From: Tipula vernalis
Lineage: Eukaryota; Arthropoda; Insecta; Diptera; Tipulidae
Direction: 5' to 3'
DNA: 64,000 nt
NCBI GenBank assembly: GCA_958295665.1
Contig: OY282560.1
Location: 269,925,315-269,989,314, forward strand
Below are positions 23,640 through 35,000 of the stretch, one piece after another; position 1 is the stretch's first letter, and the number at the start of each line of letters is the position of its first letter. Under the pieces are notes generated by a model. The model did no database searches. It saw only the letters and a list, made by a program, of their open reading frames with translations, and was not told the DNA's origin. Both the position numbers and the translations under genes were made by a program.

Positions 23640-25254
23640 ATGAGTACAACAGATTCAGGAAATTGTACCCCAAGTGGTAACCCAGCTAATCAGCTGGCAA
23701 ATCCACCCTCTAACGAGGCTGGCTCAAAGGATTCTGGGGTGAGCCAATCATTGTTTAATAGCCCTTTTGGGCAACCCAACCCATTTAAGCAACAATCCAG
23801 GGTGTGTAGATCACCACCACCAATAGCGAACACCTTAGAAAGGGATAACGCAGAACTGCGCAATAAGATTTACGAAATAGAAAAGTTAACGTTAAATCTA
23901 AACAAAGACCTCAAAAACTTACAGCGAGAAAACAAGGAGTTAAAAGATGCTCTAAATGCAGTAATGTCTGAGAAAGAAACCACTAAGATAAACAACACCA
24001 ATGATCATATAAAGGTTATGTATGAAACAGACGAGGAAGAACTCAATAGCGAAACGGGATGGATTCTGAACCGTAACAAAAAAAAAAAAAAAACGTAAGA
24101 TGAGTAAATCACCACAGATTTCACCCGATTCGAAACAATCAGTTGAGCAGCTTCCAACCGGAAGTAGGCACGTGAAACAGGAGGATAAAGCTCAGGTTCC
24201 GTCGGAACAGAAACGATCAAGTAATGAACTCCCAACCGGAAGTAAGAATGTACAACTAGAGAAAAAAGTGCCACGGCCACCTCCAGTAATAATATCTAAT
24301 TGCAATAATTATCAGGGTATTAGAAACATCATGGACAACAATCATATAAAGTTTCAAGCTACAGCGTTAAATAGTGGTGATATCAAAATAAATGTCACAG
24401 ACAGTGATAGCTATAGAAAGTTAACAGGAGCTCTTAACGAAGAAAAGACAGCGTGGTATTCCTACGAAGATAAGCAGACAAGGCAAACCAAAGTCATGGC
24501 TAGGAAGCTACACGCTTCATGCAAACCAGAAGAGATAAACGAGTATCTTTTGGAGAAAAAATACAAAATTAAAGAAGTTACACAGCTGCTAAAAAGAGGT
24601 GACAAAACACCTCTTCCATTATATATGTTGTCTTTTAAAAGAACAGAAGACATTAAAAATATTTATGCAATCAGCGAAATACTCCATATGAAAGTGCAAA
24701 TAGAAGCAGTTAAAAAATCTAAGCTGATCCCCCAGTGCAAAAAGTGCCAAGTCTACGGACACACGCAAAACTTTTGTAATAAGGAGCCCAGATGCGTGAA
24801 ATGTGTAGGAAAACACCGTACGGCTGAATGTACGAAACTAAAAGACACCCCACCAAAATGTGTTAACTGTGGAGAGACACACCCAGCCAACTACAGAGGT
24901 TGCATTGTTATAAAAGAGCTGCAAAAAATTCGCAACAAAACAAGGGAAACTTCAATAATTACCAGGCCAGAAATTAACTCAACCTCAACAAGAATACCTA
25001 CAAATTTAAGGCCACACCAAACATTAATCCAGCCATCAAGAACTAATCCAAATGTAACATTTGCTGATGTACTATCTACTGGAAGTTCGAGAAGACAACA
25101 TAGTTCTCTTTTATTAAATGATTCAAATAATAACCAAACTTATAAAATACTACAAGATATTCTTGATAGACTTAGTTCACAAGAAGAAAAGCAAGAAAAA
25201 GCCCTTATATCAATCCTACAAAGGCTCACTCTACTCGAAAAATATGGCAAATAA
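23640..25254 (+). pseudogene. Jockey A ORF1 (gag-like RNA-binding protein), frameshifted
   Basis: Encodes the nucleic-acid-binding protein that packages the element RNA. It opens with a Ser/Asn/Pro-rich region containing NEAGSKDSGVSQSL, then a coiled coil (about residues 60-105), an acidic TDEEEL patch and a Lys-rich stretch. The frame is lost there in an A-run of ~15 at 24079-24093 and resumes at 24100. The second half holds the central RRM-like region and three CCHC-type knuckles (CKKCQVYGHTQNFC, then CVKCVGKHRTAEC, CVNCGETHPANYRGC) followed by a C-terminal coiled coil. Copy B has the same protein as an intact 537 aa frame, so the break is specific to this copy. The stop overlaps the ORF2 start. 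Confidence 0.93.
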
Positions 25255-27916
25255 TTTAAAAATTCTTGCATGGAACTGCAATGGTATATTGCAACGACAA
25301 AATGAAATACAACTATTTCTTGATTTAGAAAAAATAGATATATGTTTATTATCTCAAACACACCTTACTACTCAAAGTCATATAAAAATCCGCGGCTACG
25401 AAGTTCACTCAGCAGTTCATCCTAATAATAATGCACGAGGGGGCAGTGCCGTGATTATAAAAAAAGATATTAAATACCATCTGCAACAAAAACTTGAAAG
25501 TGATGAAATACAAGCAATTAGCGTTAGCATTAATACCCGCAACCACAAGTTAGTGGTATCCGCAATATATTGCCCACCTAGATATAACATCAAAGAGAAT
25601 GCTTATACTCAGTTCTTCAAGCAGCTCGGTGAAAAATTTGTAGTTGGGGGTGACTTCAACGCTAAACATACTGACTGGGGATCAAGACTAACCACAACTA
25701 AAGGGAAAGAGCTTCATCAAGCAATAATTAAATACAACTGCAACTGGCATTCTACTGGAAAACCAACTTATTGGCCCAGTGATCAAAATAAAACACCAGA
25801 CCTAATTGACTTCTTTATAACAAGAAAAATCCCGGTTGATTATATACAAGTGCAGGAAGGATTGGACTCCACATCTGACCACTCCTCTATTTTAATGATA
25901 ATAAGTGATACAATAATTACTAATGATAAACAGCCACTGTTAACAAATAAATATACTGATTGGAAAAAGTTCAGGAATGAACTAAACAATAGCATCATTT
26001 TAAACACACAACTTTCATCAGAAGAAACATTAGAACAGGAGGTGGAGAAGCTCGTCAAGGACATACAGGTAGCGGCGTGGAAAAGTACTAACACAACAAA
26101 CAAAAAAATAGCTGGCAAATGCTATCCAATGGAAATTAAATCACTAGTTATAGAGAAGAGAAGTACCCGTAGGGAGTGGCAACGTACACGAGACCCAACC
26201 GTCAAAAATAGATTAAATAATTTAACACAACGAATACGTAGAGAAATAAGGGAATTTAAAAGTAAATCAATAAATTCATACCTACAATCTCTCACCTATG
26301 ATAAAGGTAGTGATTATTCATTGTGGAAAGCAACCAAATATTTGAAAAGGCCAGTTATGCATATACCACCAATAAGAACAAATAATGGTCACCTGGCTAA
26401 AAGCAAAGAAGAAAAAGCAGAAAAATTCGCGGATCATCTCGAGCGTACCTTTCAGCCAAATTTAACAACACTTAACCAACAGGATATATTGTTCGAAAAC
26501 CAAACAACTATCCTGAGACAGGAAATTCCATTAACTAATGCTAAAGAAGTAAAACAAGTAATAAAGAACCATGTAGTACTTAAAAATTCACCAGGATATG
26601 ACCTGATAACTGGAGAGATTCTAAAACAACTACCTAATAAAGCTATTAAAAAAATATCGGACATAATTAATGCTTCCTTCAGACTCCGTTATGTCCCTCT
26701 ATCTTGGAAATTTGCGGAAGTGATAATGATACCTAAGCCAGGTAAGCCACCAAGTGAACTGGCCTCGTACAGGCCAATATCACTTCTTCCAACTATGTCA
26801 AAACTATTTTAGAGATTGTTATTAAAACGAATTAAACAAGAAGTTGTAAAATCAGGAGCTGTTCCGTACCATCAGTTTGGATTTAGAGAGGAACACTCCA
26901 CAATCGACCAAGTCCATAGAATAACAGATATAATAGAAAAATCCTTAGAGGAAAAAAAGATTTGTTCAGCCATATTTCTTGACATAGCGCAGGCATTTGA
27001 CAAAGTCTGGCTAGATGGTTTAATATTTAAATTGGAGAAAACTCTGCCATTTGAGTATTGCGAACTGCTAAAGTCATACCTGAAAAAGAGATATTTTAGA
27101 GTTAAACAGGAAGGAGTATACTCCAGTATTAAAGAAGCTAAAGCAGGAGTCCCGCAGGGGAGTGTCTTAGGGCCTTTCCTTTTCGTACTGTTTACTAGCG
27201 ACATACCGCAGACGAGCAATACAACTATCGCCACGTTTGCAGATGACACTGCAATTCTAGCTGTTGGTGACACAATCGGTGAAGTCACATTCAAACTACA
27301 AATAGCCGTAAATAATATACAAGATTGGCTAGCTAAGTGGAGAATTAAAGTGAATGAATCGAAGTCTACTCACATTAACTTCACTAATAGATCAATAGAA
27401 CCACTACCTGTGACTCTCAATAATATCTCTGTACCATATGCCAATCAAGCAAAATACCTTGGTATGAACCTTGATGCAAAGTTAAAGTGGATAGTACACG
27501 TGAAAAAGAAAGCAGAAGAGCTTCAGTTAAAATATAGAAAAATGTACTGGTTAATTGGAAGAAACTCTCAGTTATCCATTCATAATAAACTTATGCTTTA
27601 TAAAAAAGTACTCAAGCCGGTCTGGACATATGGTATTCAACTATGGGGATGCACCAAAATCAGCAATCAACAGATAGTTCAACGATTTCAAAATAAAGTC
27701 CTCAGAGGAATTGTAAATGCCCCTTGGTACACTCGTAATAGTGACCTTCATAGAGATCTCGGAATAGACACAGTTGCAAGTGAAATAAAGAAATGTGCTC
27801 AAAAACACCAGGAGAGGTTCCATCATCACCCTAACATCGAAGCTGCAAGACTACTTCATCAAGAGGGTATAATAAGAAGACTCAAAAGACTAAAACCTTT
27901 TGAGTTGCCAGAATAG
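25244..27916 (+). pseudogene. Jockey A ORF2 (endonuclease and reverse transcriptase), single in-frame stop
   Basis: Starts at an ATG overlapping the ORF1 stop by 11 bases in another frame, a compact arrangement suggesting reinitiation or frameshift coupling. An apurinic-type endonuclease is N-terminal (LKILAWNCNG, GGDFNAKHTDWGS, TSDHSSIL). RT follows, with IPKPGKPP and SYRPISLLPTMSKLF, AIFLDIAQAFDKVW, GVPQGSVLGP and the catalytic TFADDTAIL, then thumb and C-terminal parts ending KPFELPE. The expected length is 890 codons. A TAG at 26810-26812, directly after SKLF, truncates it; the same codon is GAG in copy B. Otherwise the frame is open, so a single base change appears responsible for the loss. 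Confidence 0.93.
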
Positions 27917-28063
27917 TCCGCGCAATGCAACATCAACCAAAACAACACTTTATGTAAATAACACATATGAGTGCTTTATTATTATATTGTCAGAGTCAAA
28001 CGCTGTTAGTCAAAAATGACTAGTTACTTTGTAAAAAAAATTTATTGTTATCATAAATAAAAT

Positions 28064-28098
<35 letters not shown>

Positions 28099-28104
<6 letters not shown>

Positions 28105-28109
28105 TAATT
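28099..28109. repeat. Target-site duplication of Jockey A, right
   Basis: Exact copy of 23406-23416. Confidence 0.85.
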
Positions 28110-28884
28110 TATTCAATTATAATATTTTGTTTATTAAATATTTGTAAACATTGACAAACTAATTATGACATTTGAATTTATGAAGTACTAAATTATTCTT
28201 AATTATTCAAAATTATGTTACATTGAAAACACCACATTTTAAATCTGTATTACCGACACATAATAGCGACTTAAGTATGCAATCAAATTGCATTACCTGT
28301 AGTTCAAATGGCATATGGCTTCAAACTTGGAGGTTTGGTTGTACTGAAAATCGATAGCTATTGTCACTCTTTTTTGTGATCCCTTTTGTGTTCGGATCTT
28401 TCAAAATACAGCACATCTCAAAACATCATCGTGGAACGTGGGAATAATTGCACAACAATTTTAATAATTCACCGTCGTCGTGGGATTGTTTCGATACTAA
28501 TCGGCGTGTGCCCCATCATTTGTTAGTCCTTCGAGCCGGATCGATGGCTTAAATATGAATTGATCATTTCAAAGGAGGAATTGATCTGAACGATTGTACA
28601 ATTGGTTTTCAACGACTGGAAATTTCCATAAGTGGTAACACGTGCCAGCTATTCGATAAGTAGCCATTTTTATTGTATTATTTCATTACAATCTACATAA
28701 TATTTACATAATACATATAAACGAAATTAATTAAATTTAAAGAACATAGACTTAATTACAGCGAAATGCTAAAATTATTTAAATTAGTGATTAGAACTTT
28801 AAATTGATTTCTATCTCTACCACATGCCAAGTAAATTCATTTAACAAATGTTTATGTAATATAACTAGCGCACATCACACCAGA
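28110..28884. other. Non-coding stretch
   Basis: No gene recognised. The 28320-28660 part is less AT-rich and may be LTR or leader sequence of the BEL/Pao relic downstream, but this could not be shown. Confidence 0.35.
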
Positions 28885-29418
28885 CATCCCATTTTAGATA
28901 ACTCAAGTTTTCAATATATAATTCGTACCATTAGGATTGTGCAATATTGTGCTGTAATTAGAAAATTTGTGCATAGCGTACTTTAGGAAATAGAATCTCA
29001 CGTGATTAGCACACCAGAAATCCCATATATTCCCTTTACCTAATAAAACATATTTTTCGCTGTAAGAAAATAGTTTATATTGGCAAGAATCGGCCATAAA
29101 ACATCTACAAATAATCAAAATCTCGGTTGATAGAAGAGGTTACATGGGAGATTTTCAGAAATCCCACCTTTTATTAACATTCGAATTAAAAGTGTAGTTA
29201 ATATTCTGGCCAAGATTCACGTTTGTGCATATTACACTTTAGCCAGAATTGGCCATAGAGCAACCACAATTGATCAAAATCGCGGTTTTTCGAGTGAAAA
29301 ATCCCATCCAATTTCCTAAAGTACACTATGGACAAATTTTCGAATTATCAGCACAAAATAGCATAATCACAATGATGCGAATTATATATAAGAAACTTGG
29401 GTTTTCTAAAATGGGATG
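28885..29418. repeat. Foldback with ~107 bp inverted arms
   Basis: The left arm 28885-28991 (CATCCCATTTTAGATAACTC ... TGCATAGCGTACTTTAGGAA) is the reverse complement of 29311-29418 with about 80-85% identity. The ~320 bp interior also holds a partial internal duplication: CGGCCATAAAACATC..AATCAAAATC (about 29089) and TGGCCATAGAGCAACC..GATCAAAATC (about 29250). No obvious target duplication. Confidence 0.75.
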
Positions 29419-29619
29419 TTTATATATAACTAATCGGTTTATTTGTACCGAGAACTCAATCACCGCGTAGTAAACTAGTGAACATACCTTTAATTCGTTA
29501 CCTAAGTTGCTTCATTTTGGACGATTCCGCCTTTGAATTTAATAATTAACCATAAATTATTGTGAATGGTTAAAAAGTGTATTTGCAAAAAATCGCAAAA
29601 GTGTTCAGAAACAAGGCAA

Positions 29620-30990
29620 AATGGGCTACATTAACGCATTAAAAAAGCGACAGTGTGTCAACAGAGGAAAGTGACCTTCATATTAAATAGCGTAAAGAAA
29701 TCAAGTGAAATGTCGATTTAAGAATGCAGAGCCAAATTGAATCGCGTAGAGAAATTAATGGGGGACTTTACAGCAGTTACCGAATTGAATAAGTTAATTC
29801 GTGAACTGGGATTTAACAATGCGAATAGTACTACAAGCTCCAAAAATCCATAAAATGCAACGCTGGCAGGAGCAGACGTAAGCCTACCAAAATTAAATAT
29901 ACGGCAGAGTACCAGTCATTTTATGGTTTTTATGTGTCATCCATATATGGCAGCCTCGTTGTCACCGGTACAAAAATTTCAATACTTGAAAGGATTGCTG
30001 AAGGGGTGAAGCTGACCGATTTTTCGGCATTTTCTAAGGGAACACATAGTTTATATACTAGTTAACAAGAAAATTAGATGATGAATCAAGGGGTTTATGT
30101 GAATAAGCCGCGGCAGAAAAGGAGTATACGACAATCCAAGATTTTTTTATTTTTTTGCTACGAAGAGGTGATGCTTTAGAATCTTTAGCCAGCTCAACTA
30201 AACGCAGTACAAGTTCAGTTAATAAACCGTCCTCAATCAAAGGCCACAGAGTCTTACACGATGGTAAATATCCTATTGGTTAAGATGACGGGCATTTAAT
30301 ATACTAATGTCCAATGTTAAATGGAATGGACGTACACAAACGACACGAATTCGTTAAGAACAACAAACGTTGTTTTAATTGTTTGAGCGAAAAGCATTCT
30401 AAAAAAGATGTCGAACGTGCAGAGGGACATTCTGCATTTGTCAGCAACTGAGGTTACAAACGAAAAGGTGCCACTATAAAAGAAATATGAACGTACAATA
30501 AGCTTCGCTAATGCCGTTTTGGCATGTAGTAGTCATAATAAGACAGGTCAATCCATTCTACGAACTGTTTTTGCGAAGGTGATGTGCCCTTTTGACAAAC
30601 TCTACATTGTGATCATTAAACGATTGTTTAGCAGTTGGTTCTACTGTCCAATCGACACTTTACTCAATAATTTTGCGGTTTCGGGAATATCGCCTAATTT
30701 TTTGTGCCGACATTGAGAAGATATATAGACAAATTCTTCTTCATGAAGATATGAAATTTCAAAAAATTGTTTGAAGATAAGAGGCTTCGCATCCGCTTCG
30801 ATACTTCAATATTTGGCTATAAGAGCAATTGACCAAATCGCTGAAGATTTAAACACTTCTGATCCAATTGTAGCCAAAGCAATCGTGAAAAACATATACA
30901 TACATTGATGATCTCATGACAGGTGGCAACACGGTAGACGAGGGAGGGGTGTTTAATGATCCTGAAATTTTAATGGGTATTCCACTTGAA
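29620..30990 (+). pseudogene. BEL/Pao LTR-retrotransposon relic (gag, then RT pieces)
   Basis: Heavily decayed, with many stops and shifts. A gag-like start (GYINALKKRQCVNRG, about 29622) is followed by helical text. Around 30310-30430 come CPMLNGMDVHKRHEFVKNNK and CFNCLSEKHSKK, the knuckle layout typical of BEL/Pao gag. Around 30700-30770 ADIEKIYRQILLHEDMKFQK matches the conserved RT start (DIEKMYRQI-type in the family). Around 30905-30940 IDDLMTGGNTVDEG matches the RT block containing the catalytic DD. Most of protease and the intervening RT are gone. No LTRs could be identified. It encodes no functional protein. Confidence 0.75.
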
Positions 30991-31670
30991 GATAGGAAAC
31001 ACCAAGTAAACAAAAATTAACTCAGCCACAGTCGATCCGCACAGAAAAATCACCGCAATGAAAAACTACTCCAACACGAAACAAAAATGAACTCCGGATT
31101 ATCACAAAACAATATGTAATTTATTTTCTTAAAAGCTATTTTCAATTAGTACATCAGTATACTTTTATTAACAAAATTTACTTTTATGAATTTTAATAAA
31201 TTGTTTCTAAAATGATGTTGACGAGTCAAAAGTTGATGCAAGAGAGAGACTTAGATATAAATTTTTTAATAATTACAATTTTTTAACTTCTCGTAACTAA
31301 CGCTAGAGGTTCGTAGGTTCAAACGTACTCATTAAGTTACTTTAAATGATTTACACATGATGGCCACTACATTATGAAAAAGTAGACTCATCAATTAAAT
31401 ACACTATGCTACGTTTGTTTTCGTTTGGCTGTCAAATGCAAAATGTAAACAATACAATTAGTAAGAAAGTATTGATAATTATTACGTTAATTCTAAAACA
31501 TAGACATTAATTCTAAAATTGTTCTCTATTTCAGGTATTTTGTTGCAGGTGTAAGACATAACTGGCTTCGTGTCGTCAAATTTCATCCAATGTTTGTTCA
31601 CCAAGCAAAATTAATCGAAGACTTTGCAATATGATCCAAATGAAGATACATTTAACTTCCGTGTAAAATA
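30991..31670. other. Non-coding stretch
   Basis: No gene or repeat recognised. Confidence 0.4.
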
Positions 31671-31689
31671 TTGAACCTCTACTTAAAAA

Positions 31690-31761
31690 CGTAGGTATTA
31701 ACACGAAAAACGTAGATTTTTGTGTTAGTACCTACGTTAGCTTTTTGTGTTAGTACCTACG
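31690..31761. repeat. Hairpin with duplicated arm
   Basis: CGTAGGTATTAACAC at 31690-31704 pairs with GTGTTAGTACCTACG at 31722-31736. That right arm, with its leading TTTT, is repeated at 31747-31761. Confidence 0.7.
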
Positions 31762-31940
31762 CGCGAGCGTGCGCATTAAGTGGTTAAGAACAAAATCATG
31801 CTTAATAAACTTATTATTAAAGAGGGGAAGAAAACTACATACATATATACAAATTGTTTTACTCTTATGCCCGATTTCAGAACAGAATAGCAATTCTTCA
31901 GTTAAATAATATTTCCTCTCTTTCTTCTTTCATGAAACTG

Positions 31941-32131
31941 TAATTTGCTTCATAATTCAAAATCAATGCTATCTGATTATATTTCTTTTTTATACGAGCA
32001 TTTTAAAGGTAGAATTAAGTATTTGATTTTCCAATATCGCTCAAATAAATATTAATTTCTCCAATTACATTGGTCATGTAATAAAAAAATAAAACCAGAT
32101 AGCATTGATTTTGAATTATGAAACAAATTGA
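31941..32131. repeat. 191 bp foldback, ~52 bp arms
   Basis: Arm 31941-31993 (AATTTGCTTCATAATTCAAA and on, through ATCAATGCTATCTG) is a near-exact reverse complement of 32079-32131. MITE-like size. Confidence 0.75.
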
Positions 32132-32319
32132 TGCCTATTAGAAGTTTATACTATATTTTACTAAAATTATTTTAGTCTGATTTTAGTAAATTCGTCACTT
32201 GGGCACACAACAGGATGAATATTTTACTAAAACTACTTGTACTAAACTTAAAAAAATCGCTACTCTAATAAGGACGTTTAGGGGAATTAAGTTGGTCAGG
32301 TTTCATTCAAAGTTATTGT

Positions 32320-32700
32320 GTACTAGTAAGACCAAAATATAAAATTAGTTGTTTATTTAACATTTTTTTACTGGCCCAAGAACACATTTGCAAAAATTTA
32401 GGAAATTCTGTTGGAGTTTGCTACGTTTAGTATTAAAAACTAAAAATTTTAATGAACTACTACTTTGTATTCAACTCCTCGAGGTATAAAATTCGTATTT
32501 GATTTAAATAACAAACGAACAAATCTGATTCAATTCAAATAAGAATCCAATCCTTCGAAGACTCGAATATGTTCGAATTCAATGCTAACGGTTGCAAAGT
32601 CCAATAGAACTTCATAGTTTTTGGCATAGATATAGCTGAACCTATAGCTTAACCGATATCCATCACGTGACTTTGGGCCAGTAAATTTTTTTTATCAATA
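32320..32700. repeat. Dispersed repeat family, one inverted and one direct copy
   Basis: 32585-32700 (AACTTCATAGTTTTTGGCAT, then AGATATAGCTGAACCTATAG, ending GGGCCAGTAAA) matches both units of the tandem repeat at 43091-43440. 32320-32460 matches the same unit as its reverse complement (TTTTTTACTGGCCC..., through TTTAGTATTAAAAACTAAAAA). The two copies face each other and could fold. Confidence 0.75.
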
Positions 32701-32759
32701 AGATTCTTTCGGCTTTTTATAGACAAAATATATCAACAATGATAGTAATCACAACATTT

Positions 32760-32860
32760 TCGAGTTGTTAATCAGAAAAAATGAAGAGGCCAATCATTTA
32801 TAAATATGTATATCTACCAAAAAAAGTAGAAATATCAAAATCCCCCCCCCCCCCTTACTT
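32760..32860. repeat. Dispersed repeat fragment shared with 50040-50140; contains C13 run
   Basis: AATCAGAAAAAATGAAGAGG, then CCAATC and AAAAAGTAGAAATATC, parallels 50042-50120. A run of 13 C at 32842-32854 stands out; the 50 kb copy has CCCCCTCCCC at the same place. Confidence 0.65.
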
Positions 32861-32895
32861 TAACCCGAGGTCAATACAAAGTGTATTTACTCTTG

Positions 32896-33168
32896 AGTTT
32901 TCTCTATGGTAATTTGGTTTCGTACTGACAAGCTCGTACGAACAAAAAGTTCGGGCTACGACCAAAGGTAGCTACGACCAAACTACAAAAATACAATTCC
33001 AACTTCATACATTACGAATGAGGCAAGAACGCACTTGACTTAGCGAATTATATAATTCACCAAATCAAAAAACTCAAGGAAAACCCTCATTTCTGTGTAT
33101 TTTATGGCCACACAAATAATAAAAAGAGCTTGTCAGTACGAAACCAAACTATCATAGAGGAAACTAAA
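32896..33168. repeat. Inverted repeat, ~42 bp arms
   Basis: GGTTTCGTACTGACAAGCTC with its upstream flank (arm 32896-32936) pairs with GAGCTTGTCAGTACGAAACC and downstream sequence (arm 33124-33168), with a ~190 bp interior. Confidence 0.7.
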
Positions 33169-33169
33169 G

Positions 33170-33850
33170 GAAAGTTACGAATGTGAAGTTTCCGACAAAT
33201 TGCGTCAAATTGAAAAACAAATATATACTCAAAATTTGTCGAAATAACAAAAAAATGTATATGTATCGGTAAAACAGTCGGCAAAAGCAATTTTAGATTA
33301 CAATGGTACTTGAAAAAGTATTTTAATAAATGTAGTGATAAGATTTTCTTTGTGTACCGGAATGGACTACAAAAAAAATTTCAAAAATGAATTTATAATT
33401 TAAAAAACTATATGATCAATTTATATAAAACACAGTTTTCGCATGGACCAGGCATACATGAATAGTTAGTTAAAGGCATGCTCTACAAAATAAAGTTAGC
33501 CCAATTTTCATACGATGGGATTCGACATTTTGTTATTGATGGGGCATTGATACTAGGTAATGTAAGAAGTAGCCCCCCTGGGTCATATCTTGGGTATTAA
33601 ACGGGCAGTAATAGAACATCACAGAGTTTGAAGTTTTAAACGATCACTCCTATTCCTTAATTGAAGATTCAGAGTTTTGGTGAAAAAATAAATGAATTTT
33701 AATCAAACCACTGTTTTCAAATTTTGCGGATTTTTAATGAAATGCACTTGCAATAGAAAATTAAAGTCAGGCATGTTTATTGTTTTCAACAAACTACATT
33801 CAGCGTAACCCAGGAACAACGAAGTGGACGTAGTAGTATTTTGTTCCCTC
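33170..33850. other. Non-coding stretch
   Basis: No gene recognised. Confidence 0.4.
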
Positions 33851-34106
33851 TGGGGTGCTTGTTTTAGGTAAGTCCCCTCACCTCTCACCATCGGGGTGCT
33901 TGTTTTAAGTGAGTCCCTCGCCTCTCACCATCGGGGTGCTTGCTTTAGGTGAGTCCCCTCGCCTCTCACCATCGGGGTGCTTGTTTTAGGTGAGTCCCCT
34001 CGCTTCTCACCATCGGGGTGCTACTTTTATGTGAGTTCCCTCGTCTCTCACCATCGGGGTGCTTGTTTTAGGTAAGTCCCTTCACCTCTCACCATCGGGG
34101 TGCTTA
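33851..34106. repeat. Minisatellite, 41 bp unit, six full copies plus a partial
   Basis: Units start at about 33852, 33892, 33932, 33974, 34015 and 34056, with a partial at 34097. Each reads GGGGTGCTTGTTTTAGGTGA, then GTCCCCTCGCCTCTCACCATC, with a few substitutions. It is much GC-richer than its surroundings. The repeats abut with no unique spacers. Confidence 0.9.
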
Positions 34107-34162
34107 TGTTTTTCTTGGGGATCCGAGTTTAATATTTATGAGTTTTGAGTGACTTCGTCTGT

Positions 34163-34462
34163 TTATTTTTTGGTGTAAAATAAAATTGCGGGGTTGACAC
34201 GTGTCTGGTCTGTTGTTGCGGTTGGACATTTTTTAAGGTCATCGTATTTTTCCCAGTTGTTATTGGGTCTCTTAATTATGGCAGTATAGTGCTTCAGTAA
34301 TTGATTGTAATTAATAATCGCTTTTATATAAAAATCGTCTGTATCTAATTTAATAAAGTCCTGGATATCCGATAGTTTTATATTATAATTTATATTTTTA
34401 AACGATTGAATATCGGCTATTGCTAGCCCATAATGCCTAACAATTTTATCTATTACCCCCAC
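34163..34462 (-). CDS. Unrecognised 99-codon frame, doubtful
   Basis: An open frame with a balanced composition (GVIDKIVRHYGLAIADIQSF at the start) between the minisatellite and the MITE. It could be a C-terminal scrap of a mobile-element protein or a chance frame. No motif was recognised. Confidence 0.2.
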   Translation of the reverse strand: MGVIDKIVRHYGLAIADIQSFKNINYNIKLSDIQDFIKLDTDDFYIKAIINYNQLLKHYTAIIKRPNNNWEKYDDLKKCPTATTDQTRVNPAILFYTKK

Positions 34463-34680
34463 ACTCTGAGCATGTTAAAGAGCCGAATGAAATGGAATGT
34501 GCAACATCACGAATCGTATTTTCGTCTACTGAAAAAATTTCGAAGGGTAAGTAGCAGCTGTGAGTGTTTCGAATTCGAAACGACCCTTAATCGATACATT
34601 TTTGATAAACCGAGGTAGGTTTCGACACCATTTTATCAATTAGATAAGTTATTTGACACTCGGCGTCTAATTGTGTTGTA

Positions 34681-35000
34681 CAGTGGACCCCCGCTTTACG
34701 ATAGTAATTCGTTCCACTAACTTCATCATGGCTAAAATAGAGAAGGAGTAATAAATAACAATAAAATTAATTTTGTATGTATGTACATATTGTATGTACA
34801 TATTATATATGTATTATGTATGTACATACATATTTACAAAAAAAATAAATAAAAAATAAATCAAAAATGAAGGCAAAATGTAAATCGTAAAGTGAATTTT
34901 TGTGATTTTTAATCGTAAAGTGTGTTAGATTTTGGTAGAGTCGATTCATCGTAAAGCAATTAATCGTATTGCGAGCCCATCGTAAAGCGGGGGTTTACTG
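34681..35000. mobile_element. 320 bp MITE, pogo/Tigger-like termini, TA target duplication
   Basis: Begins CAGTGGACCCCCGCTTTACG and ends with the complement (CGTAAAGCGGGGGTTTACTG), 20 of 22 terminal bases pairing. TA stands on both outer sides (34679-34680 and 35001-35002). CGTAAAG-type words recur inside. It encodes nothing, and is presumed to have been moved by a Tc1/mariner-superfamily transposase elsewhere in the genome. Confidence 0.85.

Larger units (their letters stand above)
23417..28098 (+). mobile_element. Full-length Jockey-clade non-LTR retrotransposon, copy A
   Basis: The element has a 5' UTR starting near CGGGGTGGGAAAGGGGGC, then gag-like ORF1, then an endonuclease/RT ORF2. A 3' UTR follows, with a poly-A tail at about 28072-28098, and perfect 11 bp duplications flank the whole. 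The same family occurs as copy B at 55252-59907 on the other strand, so the ends are confirmed by comparison. ORF1 is broken at an A-run and ORF2 has one in-frame stop. The insertion looks young because the duplication is exact and the tail is long. Confidence 0.95.

Noticed and set aside
33851..34106. CRISPR-like array
   Set aside because: Units abut with no unique spacers, and the genome is eukaryotic; it is a minisatellite.
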